Shown piece by piece: positions 1 to 6,505 of a stretch of DNA of 11,376 nucleotides. The DNA comes from DATHYU01 sp033722675 (GTDB lineage Bacteria > Actinomycetota > Acidimicrobiia > Spongiisociales > UBA11373). The stretch's first letter is position 1; each line of letters starts with the position of its first letter. The position numbers and the translations under genes are program-made. The notes below the pieces were generated by a model that was not told where the DNA came from, did not search any database, and worked only from the letters and a program-made list of their open reading frames with translations. The DNA is taken from contig JAWVYO010000076.1 of the NCBI GenBank assembly GCA_033722675.1, positions 1-11,376 on the forward strand. The letters run 5' to 3'.

Positions 1-40
1 CGTCGGCGAGCCCGGCGACCTCCCGAACCCGCTGCGCCAC
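1..40 (-). CDS. 5' end of an unidentified gene running off the left edge
   Basis: Only 13 codons are visible. Reading the minus strand from a GTG at 40, the product begins MAQRVREVAGLAD and continues past the window edge. A GGGAG ribosome-binding site lies at 49-53, eight bases before the start, and a plausible promoter stands further upstream on the same strand (-35 TTGCGC at 96-101, 18 bases, -10 TAGCGT at 72-77). These signals, not the short peptide, make the case for a gene divergent from the uracil-DNA glycosylase. The peptide is too short to assign to a family. Confidence 0.4.
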   Translation of the reverse strand, partial: MAQRVREVAGLAD

Positions 41-71
41 GATGCCAACTCCCGTCGACGGCTGCCGGCGA

Positions 72-101
72 ACGCTATCACGACAGTCCGTGGCCGCGCA
101 A
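72..101 (-). promoter_or_regulatory. Probable promoter for the left-edge minus-strand gene
   Basis: On the minus strand TTGCGC (96-101) is followed after exactly 18 bases by TAGCGT (72-77). This matches the TTGNNN / TANNNT pattern of actinobacterial housekeeping sigma factors. It would give a leader of about 25 bases containing the GGGAG site before the GTG at 40. It is inferred from sequence pattern only. Confidence 0.4.
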
Positions 102-170
102 CGGACAATCGGCTCCTCGATCCACAGGCCCCCGGAACGCGAAATCCCTGCTCGCAGGCGGAGGGGCGCA

Positions 171-206
171 GGTTGTCCACAGGGTTGTCCCCAGGTGCGT
201 CCCCAG
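171..206 (+). repeat. Three 12-base tandem units containing DnaA-box-like 9-mers
   Basis: Three consecutive 12-base units are present: GGTTGTCCACAG (171-182), GGTTGTCCCCAG (183-194) and GTGCGTCCCCAG (195-206). The first contains TTGTCCACA, the form of the DnaA box favoured in high-GC actinobacteria. The second differs from it by one base and the third by three. A further partial match, ATCCACAG, lies at 120-127. A GC-rich palindromic stretch (TCCCCAGGGGTGGGGA, 200-215) follows. No replication genes are in the window, so calling this an origin is not justified. It could be a DnaA titration or regulatory site, or simply part of the glycosylase upstream region. Confidence 0.5.
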
Positions 207-235
207 GGGTGGGGAGAACCACGGTCGGTGACGGG

Positions 236-241
236 TAGGGT
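236..241 (+). promoter_or_regulatory. -10 box for a leaderless glycosylase mRNA
   Basis: TAGGGT is separated by seven bases from the GTG at 249. That places the transcription start at or next to the start codon, the usual layout of leaderless actinobacterial transcripts. The same hexamer and the same seven-base spacing recur before the arsR gene at 9842. No convincing -35 is visible 17-18 bases upstream. Confidence 0.5.
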
Positions 242-248
242 CCGCTCC

Positions 249-938
249 GTGTCCCGCGTCGACGCCCTCGCCGACCTCGAATCCCGTGTGACGTCGTGTC
301 GCGCCTGTCCCCGGCTCGTCGAGTGGCGCGAACGCGTCGCCGAGGAGAAGCGGGCCGCCTATCGCGACGACGACTACTGGGGGCGGCCGGTCCCGGGCTT
401 CGGCGACCCCCGGGCCCGGATCCTGGTCGTGGGCCTCGCCCCCGCCGCCCATGGCGCGAACCGCACCGGCCGCATGTTCACCGGCGACCGCTCCGGCGAC
501 TGGCTGTACCGGGCGATGCACCGCGCCGGCCTCGCGTCGCAGCCGGCGTCGGAGCACCGGGGCGACGGGCTCTCCCTCACCGGGGCCTTCGTGACGGCAG
601 GGGTGCGATGCGCCCCGCCTGCGAACAAGCCCACGGCGGCCGAGCGGGACACGTGCCGTCCCTACCTGGAGGAGGAGCTGGATCTCCTCTCCGACGTCGC
701 CGTGATCGTGCCGCTCGGAGGCTTCGCCTTCGACCTGGTGGTCCGGCTCCTCCGCGATCGCGGCGTCGACGTGCCGAGCCCCCGCCCGCGGTTCGGCCAC
801 GGCGCCGAGGTCGTCCTCGGCGATCGCGTCCTGGTCGCCTCCTATCACCCGAGCCAGCAGAACACGTTCACGGGGCGGCTGACCGAGGAGATGCTCGACG
901 CGGTGTTCTCCCGTGCCCTGGCCCTGGCGGACCTTTGA
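249..938 (+). CDS. Uracil-DNA glycosylase, family 5 (UDGb type), 4Fe-4S
   Basis: A base-excision repair enzyme expected to remove uracil, and in this family often other deaminated bases, from DNA. The product is 229 residues. Motif A, GLAPAAHGANRTGRMFTGD (62-80), has the Ala-His-Gly-Asn-Arg-Thr pattern of family 5. In families 1 and 4 an acidic residue or Glu stands in that loop. The C-terminal motif is HPSQQNTFTGRLT, from His200. Four cysteines at 17, 20, 121 and 136 match the ligands of the family 4/5 iron-sulfur cluster. I chose the GTG at 249 because it follows a TAGGGT box by seven bases and the homologous region begins just after it. The open frame back to 42 encodes arginine/proline-rich sequence across the DnaA-box-like repeats and looks noncoding. 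A GTG at 228 is a second possible start. The Fe-S cluster makes its position beside the suf genes apt. The family call is firm; substrate range is unknown. Confidence 0.9.
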   Translation: MSRVDALADLESRVTSCRACPRLVEWRERVAEEKRAAYRDDDYWGRPVPGFGDPRARILVVGLAPAAHGANRTGRMFTGDRSGDWLYRAMHRAGLASQPASEHRGDGLSLTGAFVTAGVRCAPPANKPTAAERDTCRPYLEEELDLLSDVAVIVPLGGFAFDLVVRLLRDRGVDVPSPRPRFGHGAEVVLGDRVLVASYHPSQQNTFTGRLTEEMLDAVFSRALALADL

Positions 939-963
939 GTAGGGACCCCGCCACCCGTACCAT
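935..963 (+). promoter_or_regulatory. Promoter of the suf operon, overlapping the glycosylase stop codon
   Basis: TTGAGT (935-940) is followed after 17 bases by TACCAT (958-963). The -35 contains the TGA stop (936-938) of the glycosylase gene. Eight bases separate the -10 from the ATG of sufD, and there is no Shine-Dalgarno sequence in between, so the sufD message is probably leaderless. The suf genes would therefore be transcribed independently of the glycosylase. Read from sequence; no experimental support. Confidence 0.6.
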
Positions 964-971
964 CGCTTCGC

Positions 972-2240
972 ATGTCCTCGCTCGACCGCACCACCTTCGA
1001 TCGTCTCGTCGCGGGCCGTCCCGAACGGGCCGCGGACGCCGCCCGCCGGGCGATGGACGCCTTCGAGAAGCTCCCGACGCCCGATCCGCGTGAGGAGGAC
1101 TGGCGGTACGTCACGGTCGACACCGATCCCGACACGCTGACGCTCGCCGAGCCGGGCGCCCCGATGGGCGACGACCACCTCGTCGGCCTCCTCGGCGACG
1201 TCGCCGGCGGGGGCACGATCGTGGACGGGTCCGTCACCGAGTCCGGCTCCGACGGCGCCGCCCGGGTCCTGCGGGTGGCCGACCACTGGGACGACGACAC
1301 CGTGGTCGACGTGCTCGAGCGGGGCGTGCCGGCCGACCTCGACCGGTTCGCGGCCGCCGCCCAGGCCTTCTCGGCCGACGGCCTGCTCGTGCACCTGCCG
1401 GCCGGGTCCCACGACGACCGGCCCTACGTCGTGGACGTCCACGCCACCGCCACCGACGCGGTCTCCTTTCCCCGAATCGCCGTCGTGGCGGGGGACGGAT
1501 CCGAGGGCCGGGTGCTCATCCGGCTCCGTTCGCCCGAGGGCGCAGCCACCACCGTCATCCCGATCGTCGACGTGATCGCCGGCGCCAATGCCCGGCCGAC
1601 GGTCACCACGCTCCAGACCCTCGATCCCGCGACGAGGTCGATCACCCTCCAGCGCATGATCGCCGGACGCGACACGGGTCTCGTCTTCGAGGAGGCCGGC
1701 TTCGGGGCGTCGAACGCCCGCCTCCACCTCACGGTCGACCTGGCCGGCCGCGGCGCCGACGCCAAGATCCTGGGCGTCTACTTCGGCGATCACGATCAGA
1801 CGCTCGACTACCGCTACTTCATGAACCACATCGCTCCGAACACCACGTCGGAGATGACGCTGAAGGGTGCCGTGGGCGACGCCGCCAAGGCCGTCTTCAC
1901 CGGGCTCATCCGCATCGAGCCCGACGGCCAGCGGACGAACGCCCACCAGAACAACCGCAACCTCGTCCTCACCGACGGCGCCGAGGCCCATTCGGTGCCG
2001 AACCTGGAGATCCTCGCCAACGACGTGCGCTGCGGCCACGGATCGGCGGTGGGCCCGCTCGACCAGGAGCAGCGGTACTACCTGATGAGCCGCGGCCTCG
2101 ACCGCGTCGCCGCCGACCGGCTCCAGGTCATCGGATTCTTCGAGGACGTGCTGGGCCGGTTCAGCCACGACGTGCTGGACCCCGCACTCCGGAAGATCGT
2201 CACGAGCACCTACGCCGGGATCGTGGAGCGGGACGCATGA
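972..2240 (+). CDS. sufD: Fe-S cluster assembly scaffold protein SufD
   Basis: SufD partners SufB and the ATPase SufC in the SufBCD complex, which builds iron-sulfur clusters in the cytosol. The product is 422 residues, the normal size. The C-terminal half carries the beta-helix and the typical run DVRCGHGSAVGPLDQEQRYY (351-370). Cys354 and His356 match the Cys-x-His-Gly of SufD, where the His contributes to cluster formation; SufB lacks this motif here. The final segment, LQVIGFFEDVLGRF, is the usual SufD helical tail that contacts SufC. The ATG at 972 lies eight bases after a TACCAT box and has no ribosome-binding site, indicating leaderless translation. The stop overlaps the start of the Rieske gene by four bases. 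SufB is usually encoded directly upstream in actinobacteria, but here that place is taken by a DNA glycosylase. The SufD assignment over SufB is confident. Confidence 0.92.
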   Translation: MSSLDRTTFDRLVAGRPERAADAARRAMDAFEKLPTPDPREEDWRYVTVDTDPDTLTLAEPGAPMGDDHLVGLLGDVAGGGTIVDGSVTESGSDGAARVLRVADHWDDDTVVDVLERGVPADLDRFAAAAQAFSADGLLVHLPAGSHDDRPYVVDVHATATDAVSFPRIAVVAGDGSEGRVLIRLRSPEGAATTVIPIVDVIAGANARPTVTTLQTLDPATRSITLQRMIAGRDTGLVFEEAGFGASNARLHLTVDLAGRGADAKILGVYFGDHDQTLDYRYFMNHIAPNTTSEMTLKGAVGDAAKAVFTGLIRIEPDGQRTNAHQNNRNLVLTDGAEAHSVPNLEILANDVRCGHGSAVGPLDQEQRYYLMSRGLDRVAADRLQVIGFFEDVLGRFSHDVLDPALRKIVTSTYAGIVERDA

Positions 2241-2557
2241 GCGATCCCGTGCGTATCGCCACCCTCGACGAGCTGCCCGACGGCCGGGGCGTCCGTGTCG
2301 ACCTGGAGGGCTCCCGCATCGCCGTGTTCCGTCTCGGCGACGACGTCTACGCCGTCGGTGACCGGTGCACCCATGCCGAGGCGTCCCTCGCCGAGGGCGA
2401 GGTCTTCGACACGGCGGTGGAGTGCCCCCGTCACGGCGCCGAGTTCGACCTGACCACCGGCACCGGGACCCTGCCCGCCACCCGGCCCGTCCGCGTGTAC
2501 GACACGTCGGTCGTCGACGGCGACGTCTACCTCACGCTCGAAGGAGATCCGGCATGA
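2237..2557 (+). CDS. Rieske [2Fe-2S] ferredoxin, non-heme type
   Basis: A soluble 106-residue Rieske protein. The cluster ligands are plain: CTH at 44-46 and CPRH at 63-66, the CxH-x16-CxxH spacing of bacterial Rieske ferredoxins such as those of dioxygenase systems. There is no membrane anchor and no oxygenase domain. Its start (ATGA, 2237-2240) overlaps the sufD stop and its stop overlaps the sufC start, so all three genes are translationally coupled. A Rieske ferredoxin between sufD and sufC is known in several actinobacterial suf operons. It is usually assumed to supply electrons for cluster assembly or to be a cluster carrier, but its exact role is not established. Family is certain; role in SUF is inferred from context. 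Confidence 0.92.
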   Translation: MSDPVRIATLDELPDGRGVRVDLEGSRIAVFRLGDDVYAVGDRCTHAEASLAEGEVFDTAVECPRHGAEFDLTTGTGTLPATRPVRVYDTSVVDGDVYLTLEGDPA

Positions 2558-3342
2558 CCGCCGCACTGGCCGTTCGCGACCTGGACGCCCGGCTCGGCGA
2601 CCTCCACATCCTCAAGGGTGTCGACCTCGAGGTGCCTTACGGCGAGGTCCACGCGCTCATGGGGCCGAACGGGTCGGGCAAGTCGACGCTCTGCCACGCC
2701 ATCATGGGCAAGCCCGGGTACGAGGCCGACGGCACCGCCCTCGTGGGTGACGCCGACGTCATCGGGCTCCCCGTCCACGAGCGGGCGAGGCTTGGGCTCT
2801 TCGAGGGGTTCCAGTACCCCGTCGAGATCCCCGGTGTGACCCTCCGCGAGCTGCTCGGCGAGATCGCCGACGCCACCGGTGAGCCCGACGCCCTCCGCGA
2901 ACGTCTCGCCGAGGCGGTCGACCGTCTCGGCATGGAGCGATTCCTGGAGCGCCCGGTGAACGAGGGCCTGTCGGGCGGCGAGAAGAAGCGATCGGAGATG
3001 CTCCAGCTGCTGGCGCTCGCGCCCCGGGTCGCGATCCTCGACGAGATCGACTCGGGCCTGGACATCGACGCGGTGCGGGAGGTCGCCGCCGGGGTGGAGG
3101 CGTTGCGCAGCCCCGACCGCGGTGTCCTCGTCATCACCCACTACAGCCGGATCCTCCGCTACATGGACGTGGACCGGGTCCACATCATGATGGGCGGCCG
3201 CATCGTGAAGAGCGGCGGTCCCGAACTCGCCGAGGAACTCGAGGCGAAGGGCTACGACACCCTCCGCAAGGAACTCGGTCTGTCGGCCGAGGTGCTGGCA
3301 GAGGAGACCTCGAGCACCCCCGACCCGCTGGCGGGTCTCTAG
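2554..3342 (+). CDS. sufC: Fe-S cluster assembly ATPase SufC
   Basis: The ABC-type ATPase of the SufBCD scaffold, a cytosolic protein and not a transporter. The 262 residues carry every nucleotide-binding motif: Walker A GPNGSGKST (37-45), Q-loop Gln87 in FQYPVEIPGV, signature LSGGEKKR (139-146), Walker B VAILDEIDSGLD (159-170, with Glu164) and the switch His196 in VITHYSRIL. The sequences FQYPVEIPGV and ILDEIDSGLD are diagnostic for SufC within the ABC superfamily. The ATG at 2554 overlaps the Rieske stop by four bases and is preceded by AAGGAGAT (2541-2548). An in-frame extension upstream to 2365 lies inside the Rieske gene and is rejected. The C-terminus is slightly longer than usual. The expected next gene, sufS, is not present; a membrane protein gene follows. 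Confidence 0.95.
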   Translation: MTAALAVRDLDARLGDLHILKGVDLEVPYGEVHALMGPNGSGKSTLCHAIMGKPGYEADGTALVGDADVIGLPVHERARLGLFEGFQYPVEIPGVTLRELLGEIADATGEPDALRERLAEAVDRLGMERFLERPVNEGLSGGEKKRSEMLQLLALAPRVAILDEIDSGLDIDAVREVAAGVEALRSPDRGVLVITHYSRILRYMDVDRVHIMMGGRIVKSGGPELAEELEAKGYDTLRKELGLSAEVLAEETSSTPDPLAGL

Positions 3343-3366
3343 CCTCCGTCGGGCCGGCCGAGGAGG
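3340..3366 (+). promoter_or_regulatory. Possible -10 box and strong ribosome-binding site before a CTG start
   Basis: TAGCCT (3340-3345) overlaps the sufC stop codon and could be a -10 box. AGGAGG (3361-3366) is a perfect Shine-Dalgarno core four bases before the CTG at 3371. The whole leader resembles the one before the pentapeptide-repeat gene (TAGCCT at 6506, GGGGAGGGG at 6518-6526, ATG at 6530), including a shared GGGCCGG. That similarity supports the CTG as a real start. No -35 is seen. Confidence 0.4.
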
Positions 3367-3370
3367 CGAC

Positions 3371-3715
3371 CTGGACGCCCGAATCCGATCGCGGCGCGAC
3401 GCCTGGTTTCGCATCGCGGCCCTCTCGCTCCTGGATCTGCTGTTCCTCGTCGCAGGCCTCGTGGCCCTGCGCGGTTCCTTCGAGGTGTTCGCCGTGGTGG
3501 CCGTCGCCGGCTTCGCCGTCGCGATCCTCCTCAACGTGGTCCTCGTGATCCGGATGCGGACGACCCAGGCCACGTGGGCCCCGGGGACCGGGGCGGGTGT
3601 GCTGCGAGCGGCGCTGCAGTACGTCGGGATCGAGGGCCATGCCTGGGTGGGACTCTGGGAGGCGGTCGGAGCGGTGGCGATCGTCCTCAACCTCGTGGCG
3701 CTCCTGCGCGCCTGA
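3371..3715 (+). CDS. Small three-helix membrane protein, probable CTG start
   Basis: A hypothetical integral membrane protein of 114 residues. Predicted membrane segments are near 15-33, 39-61 and 93-112, with an arginine-rich cytoplasmic N-terminus (MDARIRSRRDAWFR). The first ATG/GTG/TTG in frame is the GTG at 3461, but the 30 codons before it read as clean protein with a proper first membrane helix. No ATG, GTG or TTG lies between 3302 and 3461 in this frame. The only well-placed initiator is CTG at 3371, four bases after a perfect AGGAGG. If the GTG at 3461 were used, helix one and the basic N-terminus would be lost, leaving 84 residues. I do not recognise a named family. It lies 28 bases after sufC and 21 before the hydrolase, so it may share their transcript. 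Confidence 0.72.
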   Translation: MDARIRSRRDAWFRIAALSLLDLLFLVAGLVALRGSFEVFAVVAVAGFAVAILLNVVLVIRMRTTQATWAPGTGAGVLRAALQYVGIEGHAWVGLWEAVGAVAIVLNLVALLRA

Positions 3716-3736
3716 TCTCGTGGCAGGATGCGGCCG

Positions 3737-4486
3737 GTGAAGTTGCACGTGCACCGGTGGGGCGACGGTGGTCGCCGGATCCTCCTGCTCCACGGGATCT
3801 CGTCCGCGGGATCGGGCTGGTGGCGGGTGGGCGCCGATCTCGCCGAGCGGGGATGGACGGTGGTCGCCCCCGACCTCCGCGGCCACGGTGAGAGCCCGAT
3901 GGCGGACTCGTACGGCTTCGGCGACCACGCCGGTGACGTGCTCGGCCTGGACGACGGCTGGGACGCCGTGCTCGGCCACTCGATGGGCGGGGCGATCGCC
4001 GTGGTCGCCGCAGACCGCGATCCCGGGTGGACCAGGAGGCTCGTCCTGCAGGATCCTGCGCTGGTGGTGGGTGTCGACCTCGATGAACAGTTGGAGTGGC
4101 TCCTCGCCGACTTCGACGGACCGATGACGGCGGCATGGGTGCGCGAGCAGCTTCCCGGGTATCACCCCGAGGACGCCCGCCTGAAGGCCCTCGCCCTGCG
4201 CCAGACCACGCCCGAGATCGTCGAACGGACGACGCGAGACCTGCAGCCATGGAACGTGCTGGAGGAGGCCTCCCGCCTGCCGATCGACACGGTCGTACTG
4301 GCTTCCGACCCTGGGCACGGCGGGATCGTCCCGATCACCATCGGGGAGTGGCTGGCGTCGGAGAACCCGAACGTCCGCTTCCGTGTGCTCGCGGGAGCAG
4401 GACACTCCGTCCACCGCGAGACGACGAACTACGACCGATACTTCGAGGCGCTCCTGCAGGCGCTCGACGACAAGGAGGACCGATGA
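3737..4486 (+). CDS. Alpha/beta hydrolase
   Basis: A cytosolic alpha/beta-fold hydrolase of 249 residues; substrate unknown. The nucleophile elbow is GHSMGG (80-85, Ser82). The oxyanion-hole HG is at 19-20, and DLRGHGES (46-53) follows the usual strand 4. The likely acid is Asp191 (VVLASDPGHGG) and the likely base His223 (VLAGAGHSVHRE), completing the triad. There is no signal peptide and no lid-domain insertion large enough to suggest a lipase. I chose the GTG at 3737 because AGGA sits about eight bases upstream and CAGGAT, a near-match to a -10 box, is seven bases upstream. The ATG at 3728 would add only three residues. Its stop overlaps the fumC start (ATGA), so the two are translationally coupled. 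Esterase, lactonase and epoxide-hydrolase-like activities are all possible. Confidence 0.88.
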   Translation: MKLHVHRWGDGGRRILLLHGISSAGSGWWRVGADLAERGWTVVAPDLRGHGESPMADSYGFGDHAGDVLGLDDGWDAVLGHSMGGAIAVVAADRDPGWTRRLVLQDPALVVGVDLDEQLEWLLADFDGPMTAAWVREQLPGYHPEDARLKALALRQTTPEIVERTTRDLQPWNVLEEASRLPIDTVVLASDPGHGGIVPITIGEWLASENPNVRFRVLAGAGHSVHRETTNYDRYFEALLQALDDKEDR

Positions 4487-5871
4487 GGACCGAACGAGAC
4501 TCGATGGGTGAGGTGCGCGTTCCCGACGACGCCTATTACGGGGCCTCGACACAGCGGGCGGTGGACAACTTCCCGATCTCGGACCTCCGGTTCGGACGCC
4601 GGCTCGTCTGGGCGCTCGGCCTGATCAAGGGCGCGGCGGCGCACGTCAACGAGGAGATGGGCATCGTCGACGCCGAGAAGGCCGACGCGATCGCGCGAGC
4701 CGCCGAGGAGGTGATCGAGGGTGTCCACGACGGGCAGTTCGTCGTCGACATCTTCCAGACCGGGTCGGGGACCTCGTCGAACATGAACGCCAACGAGGTC
4801 GTCGCCAACCGTGCCACCGAGCTGCTGGGCGGGGAGCGGGGCTCCAAGCTCGTGCACCCGAACGACCACGTCAACGCAGGCCAGTCCTCGAACGACGTGA
4901 TCCCCACCGCGATCCACGTCGCCGCGGTGGCGACGCTTCGGGAGGACACGATCCCCGCCCTCGTCCGTCTCGCCGAGGCGCTGGAGGCCAAGGCCGAGGA
5001 GTTCGACCCGGTCGTGAAGTCGGGCCGGACCCACCTGATGGACGCCACGCCGGTGCGGCTCGGCCAGGAGTTCGGCGGCTACGCCGCCCAGGTACGCAAG
5101 GGCGTCGAACGGCTCGAGGCGTCGCTGCCCGGGCTGGAGGAGCTGGCCCTGGGCGGCACGGCCGTGGGCACGGGCATCAACGCGCCGGAGGGGTTCGCGG
5201 CGGCCGTCATCGCCCGCATCGCCGAGCGCACCGGCTACCCGTTCCGGGAGGCCGACGACCACTTCGAGGCACAGGGCGCCAAGGACGCCGCCGTGTTCGC
5301 CTCGGGGGCGCTGAAGACGGTGGCGACGTCGCTGTTCAAGATCGCCAACGACATCCGATGGCTGGGTTCCGGTCCCCGGACGGCGATCGGCGAGATCGGC
5401 CTGCCCGCGACACAGCCCGGGTCGTCGATCATGCCCGGAAAGGTGAACCCGGTGATGGCCGAGGCCGTCATGCAGGTGGTCGCCCAGGTGATCGGCAACG
5501 ACGCCGCCGTGGCCTGGTCGGGCGCCAACGGCAACTTCGAGCTCAACGTGATGATGCCGGTGCTGGCCCACAACCTCATCGAGTCGGCGGAGCTGGTCGC
5601 CACCGTGTCCGACGCCTTCCGGGAGAAGTGCGTCGAGGGCATCGAGGCGAACGAGGAGCGGGCCGCCGACCTCCTGTCGCGCAACATCATCATCATCACC
5701 GCCCTCGCCCCGATCATCGGATACGACGAGGCGGCGAAGGTCGCGAAGGAGGCCTTCGCCTCGAATCGGGGTGTCCGCGAGGTGGCCCTCGAGATGGAGG
5801 TCCTCCCCGAGGACGAGCTCGACCGGGCGCTCGACCTGTACCCGATGACCGAGGGCGGCGTCGCCGGCTGA
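4483..5871 (+). CDS. fumC: Class II fumarate hydratase FumC
   Basis: Interconverts fumarate and L-malate in the TCA cycle; a homotetrameric, metal-free cytosolic enzyme. The 462 residues match the family length. Seen in order: MGEVRVPDDAYYGASTQRA near the start, GSGTSSNMNANEV (94-106), HPNDHVN (125-131), GRTHLMDATP with catalytic His184, and the superfamily signature GSSIMPGKVNP (313-323) carrying the catalytic loop serines. HPNDHVN and the overall spacing favour fumarase over aspartate ammonia-lyase. The ATG at 4483 overlaps the hydrolase stop by four bases and follows AAGGAGG at 4472-4478. A longer in-frame reading back to 4096 is inside the hydrolase gene and is rejected. The last codons, encoding PMTEGGVA, are nearly duplicated in DNA at 6448-6470. 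Confidence 0.95.
   Translation: MRTERDSMGEVRVPDDAYYGASTQRAVDNFPISDLRFGRRLVWALGLIKGAAAHVNEEMGIVDAEKADAIARAAEEVIEGVHDGQFVVDIFQTGSGTSSNMNANEVVANRATELLGGERGSKLVHPNDHVNAGQSSNDVIPTAIHVAAVATLREDTIPALVRLAEALEAKAEEFDPVVKSGRTHLMDATPVRLGQEFGGYAAQVRKGVERLEASLPGLEELALGGTAVGTGINAPEGFAAAVIARIAERTGYPFREADDHFEAQGAKDAAVFASGALKTVATSLFKIANDIRWLGSGPRTAIGEIGLPATQPGSSIMPGKVNPVMAEAVMQVVAQVIGNDAAVAWSGANGNFELNVMMPVLAHNLIESAELVATVSDAFREKCVEGIEANEERAADLLSRNIIIITALAPIIGYDEAAKVAKEAFASNRGVREVALEMEVLPEDELDRALDLYPMTEGGVAG
5842..5864 (+). repeat. 23-base repeat, copy 1 (inside the fumC 3' end)
   Basis: This stretch encodes most of the PMTEGGVA tail of fumarase. It matches 6448-6470 at 22 of 23 positions; the one difference is C at 5859 versus G at 6465. 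Identity falls away quickly on both sides. Confidence 0.6.
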
Positions 5872-5914
5872 GCTCCGGCGGGTCGTCGGCGACGCGTCGG
5901 TGCTCCGGCGACTG

Positions 5915-5945
5915 TTGGTTTGCCCGGCGCCACGACGGGTATGCG
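5915..5945 (+). promoter_or_regulatory. Weak candidate promoter for the cupin gene
   Basis: TTGGTT (5915-5920) and TATGCG (5940-5945) are separated by 19 bases in the 116-base gap after fumC. The -35 is good, but the spacer is long and the -10 lacks the final T, so this is tentative. The cupin gene could instead be read through from fumC; no clear terminator is seen between them. Confidence 0.25.
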
Positions 5946-5987
5946 TGCATCGACAGCCGACGTGAGGAGGCAGACCAGGAGGCCCTC

Positions 5988-6401
5988 ATGGACACCCGTG
6001 ACCGCGGACCGGAACCGTACGTGACGGACGTCGAGACCATCACGTTGAAGAACCACAACTACCGGACGACGAAGTGGACCGGCTCGTTCCTCCAGATGAC
6101 CGTGATGAGCATCCCGGTGGGTGGTGAGGTCGGATTGGAGGTCCATCCCGAGACCGACCAGTTCCTGAGAATCGAACAGGGTCGCGCACGGGTCCTCATG
6201 GGCCCGGCGGAGGACGACCTCGGCTTCGATGAGCCCGCACGGGAGGACGACGCCATCCTGGTGCCCGCAGGAACCTGGCACAACGTCGTGAATGCCGGCG
6301 ACGAGGACCTCAAGCTGTACTCGTTGTACGCGCCCCCGCACCATCCGCACTCCACCGTCCAGGAGACCTACGAGATCGCCATGCGCGACGAGGGCGACTG
6401 A
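5988..6401 (+). CDS. Cupin-domain protein
   Basis: A 137-residue single-domain cupin, cytosolic, with no signal peptide. Cupin motif 1 is seen as PVGGEVGLEVHPETDQFLRI (43-62) with metal-ligand candidates Glu51, His53 and Gln58. The second His/Glu positions of the textbook motif are replaced by Asp57-Gln58. Motif 2 is LVPAGTWHNVVNAG (91-104) with His98. The C-terminus has a histidine-rich APPHHPHST. This matches the small mannose-6-phosphate-isomerase-like cupins, which occur widely and mostly have no assigned reaction. The ATG at 5988 was chosen because AGGAGG (5977-5982) stands five bases before it; a second GAGGAGG lies at 5964-5970. It is separated from fumC by 116 bases, and no partner gene suggests a pathway. 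Fold is confident, function unknown. Confidence 0.88.
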   Translation: MDTRDRGPEPYVTDVETITLKNHNYRTTKWTGSFLQMTVMSIPVGGEVGLEVHPETDQFLRIEQGRARVLMGPAEDDLGFDEPAREDDAILVPAGTWHNVVNAGDEDLKLYSLYAPPHHPHSTVQETYEIAMRDEGD

Positions 6402-6447
6402 CCGCATCGGGGCCCGGCGACGGCGACGAGCGTGCCGGAGTGACACG

Positions 6448-6470
6448 CCGATGACCGAGGGCGGGGTCGC
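6448..6470 (+). repeat. 23-base repeat, copy 2 (intergenic copy of the fumC tail)
   Basis: A near-perfect copy (22/23) of the fumC 3' end, lying 46 bases after the cupin stop in a 128-base noncoding gap. In one frame it still reads MTEGGVA, but that frame is not a gene. The gap otherwise contains only the leader of the pentapeptide-repeat gene. Confidence 0.6.
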
Positions 6471-6505
6471 GAGCCGACGGCGCCCCCCTCGCGGGGTCCC
6501 ACCAC

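Noticed and set aside
171..215. Chromosomal replication origin
   Set aside because: Only one full DnaA-box match and two degenerate ones are present, with no AT-rich unwinding region and no dnaA, dnaN, gyrB or rpmH nearby.
42..248. N-terminal extension of the glycosylase to an ATG at 42
   Set aside because: The added 69 residues are Arg/Pro-rich, read through the 12-base repeats and the TAGGGT box, and are not part of the family.
78..2168. A 696-codon minus-strand open frame opposite the glycosylase and sufD
   Set aside because: It lies antisense to two clearly recognised genes and its product is low-complexity Gly/Val/Arg/His sequence with no domain. Long antisense frames are expected at this GC content.
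4096..4482. In-frame upstream extension of fumC
   Set aside because: It overlaps the hydrolase gene in another frame and is compositionally unlike fumarase; the ATG at 4483 has a good ribosome-binding site and matches the family start.
3185..4552. A 455-codon minus-strand open frame opposite the membrane protein and hydrolase
   Set aside because: Antisense shadow of recognised genes with compositionally biased product.
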